The position numbers and the translations under genes are program-made. Under the pieces are notes generated by a model. It did no database searches. It saw only the letters and a program-made list of their open reading frames with translations, and was not told the DNA's origin. 64,000 nucleotides of DNA from Helicobacter sp. MIT 21-1697. Lineage in GTDB: Bacteria > Campylobacterota > Campylobacteria > Campylobacterales > Helicobacteraceae. Below, piece after piece: positions 57,697 to 64,000 of the stretch. Every line of letters starts with the position of its first letter. Within the stretch, counting starts at the first letter, position 1. Location of the stretch: the NCBI RefSeq assembly GCF_026241255.1, contig NZ_JAPHNC010000002.1, positions 62,001-126,000 on the forward strand, given 5' to 3'.

Positions 57697-58365
57697 ATGG
57701 ACAAAGTGCATCTTGAAGCTTTTACTTTTGAGGCAGGTGTAGATTATTTGCCTTATTATAAAAAATTTGTATTTCGCTTTAATCAAAACCAAACACTTAA
57801 AGATATACTCCACTTTCTTAAAAGCGAAATAGAGGGCTATGGCTGCGATACAAATGCTTTGGCGTTGCGTATTAATGGCATAGCAGTTTTTGAAGACATT
57901 GATATTATTGAGCTTATACAACAATTTGGTGAGCAATGGCAGATTGAACCTCTTAGCACTTATTATGCTTCTAAAGACTTGCTTTTTGATAGGCAAATGT
58001 TATGGAAACGATACGAATCATTTTTCGTATGGGCAGATTTTTTGAGTGTGGAAGAGAGAGAAGAGTTTGAAAAATATCTTGCTCTTAATTTGATTACCCC
58101 TATGAAAAATGACATATATTTAGGCGATGGCTTTTTCCTGTATCTTAAATGGATTCTCTCTCGCCACCCAGATAGAATCAAAGCCATTCGCGAATGGATT
58201 CTTGATACGCAAAGTGGCATATTGAATTTTGTGAGTCTTGCAGATATGGTATATCCACGTGCCAATGCGATTGATGAGGAGATATGGGAGTTTATGAGAG
58301 ATATTGTATTTTCTTCAGAATCTCAACAATGGAAGCATCTATACACACTTAAAGTTCAAAAATAA
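57697..58365 (+). CDS. Cysteine-less SdhB/FrdB-like protein
   Basis: 222 residues from the ATG at 57697 (AAGGGGG is the ribosome site). The order of motifs follows the iron-sulfur subunit of succinate/fumarate oxidoreductases: FVFRFNQNQTLKDILHFLKSEI, then LALRINGIAVFEDI (where SdhB has the CGSCAxxING loop), then WQIEPLSTYYASKDLLFDRQMLW (SdhB: iePL...KDLvvDr). The C-terminal half (SRHPDRIKAIREWILDT, FVSLADMVYPRANAI) follows the second cluster domain. Only one Cys remains in the whole chain, so no cluster can be bound. The next gene is a similarly stripped HdrB-like protein. Function is unknown; it is stable and intact, so not a pseudogene. Confidence 0.6.
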   Translation: MDKVHLEAFTFEAGVDYLPYYKKFVFRFNQNQTLKDILHFLKSEIEGYGCDTNALALRINGIAVFEDIDIIELIQQFGEQWQIEPLSTYYASKDLLFDRQMLWKRYESFFVWADFLSVEEREEFEKYLALNLITPMKNDIYLGDGFFLYLKWILSRHPDRIKAIREWILDTQSGILNFVSLADMVYPRANAIDEEIWEFMRDIVFSSESQQWKHLYTLKVQK

Positions 58366-58382
58366 AAGATAGAGGTGGAGTA

Positions 58383-59198
58383 ATGAAATATATTATTTAT
58401 GATAAATATGAAAATGCACAGGCATTACTTTGTAGCGTTAAGGAGCTTTTTGCACAACTTAAACTAGAAGTGCTCACTCCTCCAGTGTCATTGGCTGATT
58501 GTGGGGGATATTGGGCACGATTAGTGCAAAAAGATGATTTGATACGCAATGTTGCCTATAATCTTGCTCTTGCAAATGCCCAAAATGCTACGCTTGTATT
58601 TTTAGAAGAAGATGCTTACGCAAACGCTCTATATGTTAAAACAATCATAGAATCTGATTTGAAACTTATGCGTCAAATTGAGACAGAATATCTTCATAAG
58701 TTCAATTTACTTTATGATAGTAAAGTGCAAATGAGTTATTTGCCTGATTTGCTTAATGGGTGCGATGTGAATGCGTTAATTTGTAAAAAATTTACGACAT
58801 TTTCATCTGTAATACTTCGTGGCGCATATCAAGCACATTTGTCCAAAAGCACCAATCATAGAATTTATGAGCAAATTGATTTAAAATGTATTGACACACC
58901 CATTTCTTATCAATATTATGCACATTTGCTCAATGTCAATCCACAGAGTGCATTTTATAATGGCGCGAAGCTTTTTTTTGATTTAGCAGATTTGGGCATA
59001 GATTTTATTTTGAGTCATTCACTTAGTCAATTTAATATGCTTGATGCACAGCGTGCGCAGCTTTGTAAAGCATATAATCGTGATAATATCGCCTTACCCA
59101 TTCTCTTTTTGCCTCAAATTTTGCTTTTAGCATTTGGTGAAAAGGATAAAACTAAGCTTGGCTTTGCATATCATAAACAAAAGGTGGAGTTGATATAA
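58383..59198 (+). CDS. Degenerate HdrB/SdhE (CCG-domain)-like protein
   Basis: 271 residues, 17 nt after the SdhB-like gene. Two halves each recall a CCG domain. Half one: LKLEVLTPPVSLADCGGYWARLV, then NVAYNLALANAQNATLVFLEEDAYA, where active HdrB has CCG and a CPxC. Half two: AKLFFDLADLGIDFILSHSLSQFNML, then IALPILFLPQILLLAFGEKD, the typical end of the HdrB C-terminal domain (vlyltqLlglAlG). The cysteine ligands are nearly all replaced. GAGGTGG precedes the ATG. It probably pairs with the preceding protein as a non-redox complex, which is inference. Confidence 0.55.
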   Translation: MKYIIYDKYENAQALLCSVKELFAQLKLEVLTPPVSLADCGGYWARLVQKDDLIRNVAYNLALANAQNATLVFLEEDAYANALYVKTIIESDLKLMRQIETEYLHKFNLLYDSKVQMSYLPDLLNGCDVNALICKKFTTFSSVILRGAYQAHLSKSTNHRIYEQIDLKCIDTPISYQYYAHLLNVNPQSAFYNGAKLFFDLADLGIDFILSHSLSQFNMLDAQRAQLCKAYNRDNIALPILFLPQILLLAFGEKDKTKLGFAYHKQKVELI

Positions 59199-59507
59199 AT
59201 GCAAATATTTCTTAAATTTCTTCTTGCGGCGATTGTTGGTTCAACTTGGTATCATTTTGGCGGAGGAGATTCGGCAATGGCATTGATATTTTTCTTTGTC
59301 ATTTTAGGTGTGTTATTTATGAAGCCTATTCGCTATCAAGACCCTAAGAGGCGAGAGGAATATATGCAAAGAATACGTGATAGTAGAGAGCGTAAAATTG
59401 CGCTTGAAAATGAGCGCTTAGAGGAATTAAAGCGTCTTAAAAAGAATGCGCTTGAGCAAGAAGAAAAGCTTAAAAAGGATTTTGAACAACGAATTAATAA
59501 ACGTTAA
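59199..59507 (+). CDS. Small membrane protein with charged helix
   Basis: 102 residues. Two short hydrophobic segments (FLKFLLAAIVGSTWYHF and MALIFFFVILGVLFM) are followed by a long, highly charged helix rich in Arg, Glu, Lys and Leu (about 45-102). The start is immediately after the HdrB-like stop. No family recognised. Position suggests it belongs with the two preceding genes, perhaps as their membrane anchor. Confidence 0.6.
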   Translation: MQIFLKFLLAAIVGSTWYHFGGGDSAMALIFFFVILGVLFMKPIRYQDPKRREEYMQRIRDSRERKIALENERLEELKRLKKNALEQEEKLKKDFEQRINKR

Positions 59508-59560
59508 ATTAAATTTTTGCTACAATAGTGTTTAAATCAATAAAAAGGGACAGATTCACA

Positions 59561-60454
59561 ATGGAAATCGTGTTATTACTTATCGCTGGCGTGGTAGTGT
59601 ATTTTCTTTACAATACTTTACAAGAATACCTTAAAAACCCTCTTCATCAGAATCCACAATTTAATACAAGTCGCATAGACAATACGCCGATAGATTTTAA
59701 AAATCCTTATCAAGAAATGACACAAATTGACAAAGTAAAATCAAGCGAATTTGGTGTGTTAGCTGCGATTTTAGGACGCGTAGTGTGGAGTGATGAGAAA
59801 ATGTGCCCACTTGAAGAACAGCTTGTTGATGAAATGCTTACAGATATGGCGCAAGAGGCAAAGAATCCAAAAATGAGCAAGGAAGAGCTCAAAGATATAC
59901 TCATAGAACAAAAATCTTCAAATATTACCCTTGAAGAGTTGTGTGATGAATATGTAATGCTTACAAAAGGTGAGTATAAAAAACGTTTAAAAGTTGTAGA
60001 GTTTTTATTTGTCATCGCTTATGCTGATGGTTCGCTTGCAGAAAGTGAGCGTGATTGCATTATTGATATTGCGGCATTGTTTGAAATCTCCAATGAGGAT
60101 TTTAATACTCTTTTTGAGCAATTTGAGCAAGAGTATGCTAAAGAAATATCAATGAATAAAGAAAGGGCAAAAGAAATTTTTGATATAAAAGATGAAGATA
60201 TAACAAAGGAAAGTTTAGCACGCAAATATAATGAGCTTATCAAAAGTGCCAAACAAAATATTTTTGACAATAAAAATATCAATAAAAGCTTTCATAATAC
60301 TTCGCTTATACAGATTAAGGAGATTGATAGAGCTTATACATTGCTTTTAGAATCTTTCGCCGATAGCAGCTCTTCAGCAGAAGATTCCAAAGAAAGAAAT
60401 AAAGAAAAAGTTACGAAAAAAGAGGATAAGGCGGACAAAGGTTGGGATTTTTAG
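59561..60454 (+). CDS. Membrane-anchored TerB/DjlA-like protein
   Basis: 297 residues from the ATG at 59561; a GTG at 59528 would add 11 residues. One N-terminal membrane segment (IVLLLIAGVVVYFLY). The cytosolic part contains a TerB fold: FGVLAAILGRVVWSDEKMCPLEEQLVDEML and RLKVVEFLFVIAYADGSLAESERDCIIDIAALFEIS, two copies of the VlaaiakaDG pattern. Residues about 215-280 (YNELIKSAKQ, IKEIDRAYTLLLE) recall a degenerate J-domain as in DjlA, without a clear HPD. The tail is Lys/Glu-rich. The role is unknown. Confidence 0.65.
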   Translation: MEIVLLLIAGVVVYFLYNTLQEYLKNPLHQNPQFNTSRIDNTPIDFKNPYQEMTQIDKVKSSEFGVLAAILGRVVWSDEKMCPLEEQLVDEMLTDMAQEAKNPKMSKEELKDILIEQKSSNITLEELCDEYVMLTKGEYKKRLKVVEFLFVIAYADGSLAESERDCIIDIAALFEISNEDFNTLFEQFEQEYAKEISMNKERAKEIFDIKDEDITKESLARKYNELIKSAKQNIFDNKNINKSFHNTSLIQIKEIDRAYTLLLESFADSSSSAEDSKERNKEKVTKKEDKADKGWDF

Positions 60455-60499
60455 GAATAGAGTTTGCTTTGATGTTGTAACCTTGATGGAGGATTCAAT

Positions 60500-60997
60500 A
60501 TGGATATTACAAAAATTAACCACAATGGTGGTGTGCAAGGTATGCTTGCTAATATTTATAATGTAGAAAATCAGCCAAGAAATGCAAATGAAAGTAAGGA
60601 AAGCGAACAAAAGCTTAATGGCGTAGATAGTGTGCATAATAAAGATAAAAGCATACAATCTTTGCAATCTGCAGATATTTCTAGACGCATAGAAGATAGA
60701 TTCTCTCCTTCCCAAGAGCTTAAAAAAGCTCGTGAGATTGGCGGAGAGCTTGAGGGAGGTTTTAGAGATAAAACTTCATTTGAGAATCTCTCCGATACGC
60801 TCAAAAAAGAAGGTTTGATTAATAGCAATGAAAGAGTAGCAATGGAGTATTTAAAAAATCATTCATCAAAAGTAAGCTTTGATGAATTTGATAAAATTGC
60901 CGCAAATGATAATCACAGCAAAGAAATGCAAGGATTGATAGATTCTGTGCTGAATAAGATGAAATTTGTTGATAATGTCAATGGTGGAATTTTCTAA
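60500..60997 (+). CDS. Charged small protein of unknown function
   Basis: 165 residues, no signal peptide, no membrane segment and no cysteine. The N-terminal third is Asn/Ser/Lys-rich and probably disordered; the C-terminal part is helical (LSDTLKKEGLINSNERVAMEYLKNH, FDEFDKIAANDNHSKEMQGLID). GGAGG precedes the ATG. It ends by overlapping the convergent PNPOx-like gene by 4 nt. I do not recognise it; similar helical ends occur in some flagellum-associated small proteins of this group, but that is only an impression. Confidence 0.6.
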   Translation: MDITKINHNGGVQGMLANIYNVENQPRNANESKESEQKLNGVDSVHNKDKSIQSLQSADISRRIEDRFSPSQELKKAREIGGELEGGFRDKTSFENLSDTLKKEGLINSNERVAMEYLKNHSSKVSFDEFDKIAANDNHSKEMQGLIDSVLNKMKFVDNVNGGIF

Positions 60998-61410
60998 TCT
61001 CTATAAAGGAGAGTGTTGCCACTAAAATCTTGTAGTCGCGCACTTATGTTTTCAAGATAAAAAATTGCAAAATGAGGGTGGGCAGGATTATTATCAAAGA
61101 TTTGGGCTACTCGCTCGTATTTTGCCATTAATGCTTCTTTTGCATCAAGATGATTAACAATACGTGCCTCGCCTCTAATGCGCAATGAAAGAATATCCGC
61201 TGTGCTGATACATATTTCTACTCCTGCGTGTTGCTCAATATGTTTGCAAAGATTTTTGTTTTTAGAAGTCCCAAAATAAATCTTACCATTATGGAGAATA
61301 TGGGAGATTATCGGACGCACTCGTGGATTCCCACAAGTGCCCTTAGTAGCAAGATACAGGACACCTAAATCCAAAATCTTGCCAATTTCTGTGAGCGTAA
61401 GACTTTCCAT
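60994..61410 (-). CDS. Pyridoxamine 5'-phosphate oxidase-like flavin/heme-binding protein
   Basis: 138 residues, split beta-barrel fold of the PNPOx-like superfamily: LYLATKGTCGNPRVRPIISHILHNGKIYFGTSKNKNLCKHI, then VEICISTADILSLRIRGEARIV. The short form may bind FMN, F420 or heme. No ribosome site is obvious; it starts 7 nt after tpx on the same strand and is probably coupled to it. Confidence 0.75.
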   Translation of the reverse strand: MESLTLTEIGKILDLGVLYLATKGTCGNPRVRPIISHILHNGKIYFGTSKNKNLCKHIEQHAGVEICISTADILSLRIRGEARIVNHLDAKEALMAKYERVAQIFDNNPAHPHFAIFYLENISARLQDFSGNTLLYRD

Positions 61411-61417
61411 TTTGCGT

Positions 61418-61915
61418 CTATTTTATTGCTGCTAGAGCTTTTTCATAATTTGGTTCTTGCGTGATTTCCTCACAAATCTCTGTATAAATCACTTTTCCTT
61501 GAGGGTCAATTATAAGCACTGCACGCGTAAGTAGCCCCACAAGCGGAGAAGATTGTAAGAGTAAGCCATAAGCCTTGCCAAAATCTTTTGTTACAAAATC
61601 ACTCAAAGTAGAGAGATTCTCTATACTTTCGGTGCTACAAAATCTCCCTTGTGCAAAAGGTAAATCCATTGAAACCACATATACATTTGCATTTTGCAAT
61701 GTAGCGGCTTCTTGATTGAAACGTCTTGTTTGTGTTGCACATACACCTGTATCAAGGCTTGGCACGACATTAATGATTTGATACTTTCCGCTTGCCCCAC
61801 CTATTTGCACCTGTGATAGGTCTTTTGCAGTAAGTTTGACTTGAGGAGCGTTATCGCCAACTTTAATTGTATTTGCACTTAATTGCGCTGGAGTGCCTTT
61901 AAATTTTACTTCCAT
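61418..61915 (-). CDS. tpx: Thiol peroxidase
   Basis: 165 residues, atypical two-cysteine peroxiredoxin. The peroxidatic Cys is in PSLDTGVCATQTRRF (about residue 59) and the resolving Cys in GRFCSTES (about 93). It uses thioredoxin to reduce peroxides in the cytosol or periplasm. AAGGAC precedes the ATG. It is divergent from phoH. Confidence 0.95.
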   Translation of the reverse strand: MEVKFKGTPAQLSANTIKVGDNAPQVKLTAKDLSQVQIGGASGKYQIINVVPSLDTGVCATQTRRFNQEAATLQNANVYVVSMDLPFAQGRFCSTESIENLSTLSDFVTKDFGKAYGLLLQSSPLVGLLTRAVLIIDPQGKVIYTEICEEITQEPNYEKALAAIK

Positions 61916-61982
61916 TTTAGTCCTTTTTATTTATTTAATGTATCTTTTGATACAATCAAGTATTCTAACCAAAGGGAGTTAA

Positions 61983-63416
61983 TTGATTACTAAATGTTAC
62001 TTACTTGATACCTCTATTATTCTTGATGATACACAAAATATTATCTTTTTGTGGCAAAACGCACAAAATGAGCTTTTTATATCTGATGTTGTTATTGAAG
62101 AGCTTGATAAAAAGAAAGATTTACAAAATGAAACAGGTTTCTTTGCACGTGAGTTTTTTCGCTGCATTAATAGTGAAAGTGTAGAGAATGAAAAGATTGC
62201 ACAGAATAGCTCAAGCAATGAAGTGCTAATGCGCATTGCTAAAGATAACAATGACTTTATTCAAACTCTCCTTTTTAAATATGAGAATTTTGCTATTCCT
62301 TTTACACTTATTTATCGTCCAAAATATAAACTTTTACCACAAGAGCATAGTTATAATGATTCTAAACTCATTGAAATTGCGCGAGATTATAAACTCGTGC
62401 TTTTAAGCAATGATATTTCGCTCAAAGTGCGCGCTCAAGCACAAGGTGTTTGTGCCCAATCACTTTTTCGTGATAGGGTTGAGAATCCAAGTGATATTGA
62501 TTTTTGGACATCTTTTGAGGTGCATAAAGATACGCCTTTGGAGCATTTAAAAGATAATACAAAATTTCAGAATCTTACACAATGGAGTCTTATCCAAATT
62601 GATGAAATGGATAATACAGATAATTCATTGTATAAAACAGGTAAGAGAATCTTTGGACTTAAGATAGGTGAGGCATTTGAGGAACTCAATCTTGATGAGA
62701 TTCTTAAAAATCACCAACCTTATATTATGCCTATTAACTTAGAGCAAAAAATGTTTTATGCACTCCTCACACACGCACAAAATAATCTCACTATTGCCAC
62801 AGGTTCAACAGGAAGTGGTAAAACGCTTATAGCACTTCAAGCAGGTATTACTCTTGTCAAAAATGGTGTAGTTGATGGTATTATCTATATGCGTAATACA
62901 ATTACTGCAAATGATAAAGAAGCGGAGCTTGGTTATCGTAAGGGAGATGAGAATCAAAAATTGGGATATTTTATGTATCCGCTTTATGGTGCTATAAATT
63001 TTACTATTGATAAACTTCAAGAAAGCTCACTTGCCAAACGCATTGAATATCGTGGCGAGGTTAATGGCATACAAAAGCAAGATGCAACTGAATATTTCCT
63101 CCAAAAGCATAAAATTGAAATAGTGGATATTGCTCACGCACGAGGGATTAGTATTGGTAATAAATTTGTTATTTTTGATGAAGTGCAAAATGCTTCAAAT
63201 GCTACGATTAAACTTATTGGCACGCGTATAGGTGAGGGGAGTAAGATTGTATTTTTGGGAGATTGGGCGCAGATTGACCACCCATATTTGAGCAAGTTTC
63301 GTAATGGTGCATTAAGCTTGCTCACTAAGGCACTTAGAGATGATTTTATCGCCGGGATTCACTTACATCAAACTATACGAAGTGATGTGGCAAGCTGGTT
63401 TGGGGAGAATTTTTGA
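61983..63416 (+). CDS. PhoH-family protein with PIN domain
   Basis: 477 residues from a TTG at 61983 with GGGAG just upstream; no in-frame ATG lies before the PIN domain, so TTG is the likely true start. PIN nuclease at about 1-140 (KCYLLDTSIILDD with acidic site, SNDISLKVRAQAQGV). PhoH ATPase at about 250-470: Walker A TGSTGSGKTLIALQAG, Walker B VIFDEVQNAS, and GDWAQIDHP. PIN-PhoH proteins (PhoH2/YlaK-like) are RNA helicase-nucleases. Confidence 0.92.
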   Translation: MITKCYLLDTSIILDDTQNIIFLWQNAQNELFISDVVIEELDKKKDLQNETGFFAREFFRCINSESVENEKIAQNSSSNEVLMRIAKDNNDFIQTLLFKYENFAIPFTLIYRPKYKLLPQEHSYNDSKLIEIARDYKLVLLSNDISLKVRAQAQGVCAQSLFRDRVENPSDIDFWTSFEVHKDTPLEHLKDNTKFQNLTQWSLIQIDEMDNTDNSLYKTGKRIFGLKIGEAFEELNLDEILKNHQPYIMPINLEQKMFYALLTHAQNNLTIATGSTGSGKTLIALQAGITLVKNGVVDGIIYMRNTITANDKEAELGYRKGDENQKLGYFMYPLYGAINFTIDKLQESSLAKRIEYRGEVNGIQKQDATEYFLQKHKIEIVDIAHARGISIGNKFVIFDEVQNASNATIKLIGTRIGEGSKIVFLGDWAQIDHPYLSKFRNGALSLLTKALRDDFIAGIHLHQTIRSDVASWFGENF

Positions 63417-64000
63417 AAAAGTCATTATTTAGAATCTGTTTTATTTTGCTTATATCAAGTATCACGATGTATGGTGCGCGCCCTATGATTAATGATGATG
63501 CACGCGTGGTAGATAGACACTCCTGCCAACTTGAAACTTGGGGATTATATAATGGCGATATAGCTGAATATTGGATAGTGCCCGGTTGTAATTTGTTTCT
63601 TGATATGGAAATAAGTTTGGGTGGAATGATGAGTAATGCGCCCATTCAGCAGGGGTTAGCTGATGAAAGATTTGGCGGAAGACAGCTTGTAACAGGAGTA
63701 AAAAAGATTTTCAAAGATGTAGAATCTGATGGATATAGTTTTGGTTTGGCATTAGGCAATGTTTATAATTTTAAACGTTCTAAATACAGAAATGAATATT
63801 ATATATATGCTCCTATAAGTGCAGCTTTTTTTGATAATACTTTGCTTTTGCATTCCAATATTGGCTACAAGCTTAAGCGTGATAATGGAGATAGACAAAT
63901 TTATAATGTTGGCTTAGGATTAGAGCAGGAAGTGAGCCAAAGACTATGGATTCTTGGGGAATTTTTTTATGAGCGGTTTGATACACTCAAATACCAGTTG
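63413..64000 (+). CDS. Secreted or outer-membrane protein, 3' truncated
   Basis: The frame is open from a TTG at 63413, which overlaps the phoH stop by 4 nt, to the window end (196 codons). The start gives a signal peptide (LFRICFILLISSITMYGA). The mature part begins RPMINDDARVVDRHSCQLETW, then alternating strands (YSFGLALGNVYNF, YYIYAPISAAFFDN, NVGLGLEQEVSQRLWILGEFFYERF), like an outer-membrane barrel. The first alternative ATG is at residue 19, after the hydrophobic core. No family recognised. The rest is outside the window. Confidence 0.65.
   Translation, partial: MKKSLFRICFILLISSITMYGARPMINDDARVVDRHSCQLETWGLYNGDIAEYWIVPGCNLFLDMEISLGGMMSNAPIQQGLADERFGGRQLVTGVKKIFKDVESDGYSFGLALGNVYNFKRSKYRNEYYIYAPISAAFFDNTLLLHSNIGYKLKRDNGDRQIYNVGLGLEQEVSQRLWILGEFFYERFDTLKYQL

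Overview
The window looks like chromosome from an enterohepatic Helicobacter, most like H. hepaticus. The grounds are low G+C, an H. pylori-type FlaB flagellin, UPF0323 lipoprotein, MagIII glycosylase and CheV, and gene neighbourhoods I remember from H. pylori (rho-murI, maf-flaB-topA, ligA-cheV-aspS, waaF-hisS, rplU-rpmA). I could not run any search, so all names rest on motif reading. I saw no rRNA, tRNA, CRISPR array, prophage or insertion sequence.

Layout. 1-9 kb: the end of an AddB-type nuclease, murI and rho, a two-component system with a coiled-coil partner, uvrC and a DciA-like gene. 9-16 kb: a small lipoprotein, nadB, a glutathionylspermidine-synthase-like ATP-grasp enzyme, a UPF0323 lipoprotein, mnmG, a Crp/Fnr regulator and an M23 peptidase. 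16-20 kb: rplU-rpmA-obgE-rnhB and two tandem hemerythrins with cysteine tails. 20-29 kb: capA-like, a trpC-trpF fusion, an autotransporter, cstA and two outer-membrane proteins. 29-34 kb: a YbdD-like gene ending Lys-Cys-UGA-UAG (probable selenoprotein), a Yej-like ABC importer without a binding protein, magIII and decayed gene remnants. 34-43 kb: class I fumarase, a pyruvyl transferase, maf, flaB with a sigma-54 promoter, and topA. 43-54 kb: a small outer-membrane protein, a membrane protein, aspS, cheV, ligA, a YhcH-like gene, dapE, a glycosyltransferase split by a G tract, a flavin reductase and waaF. 54-64 kb: hisS, pepF, a row of poorly known conserved genes, a PNPOx-like gene, tpx, phoH and the start of a secreted or outer-membrane protein.

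Three themes stand out. (1) Surface phase variation: long homopolymers lie in an autotransporter (C10), a pyruvyl transferase (G14) and a glycosyltransferase (G11, broken as read), in a promoter spacer of an outer-membrane operon (T14), and upstream of another outer-membrane gene (G16). (2) Two adjacent genes look like a succinate/fumarate reductase iron-sulfur subunit and an HdrB/SdhE CCG subunit that have lost nearly all cluster cysteines but are still intact genes. (3) The word AGAWTCT (AGAATCT/AGATTCT) is strikingly common on both strands and often forms inverted pairs at gene ends.
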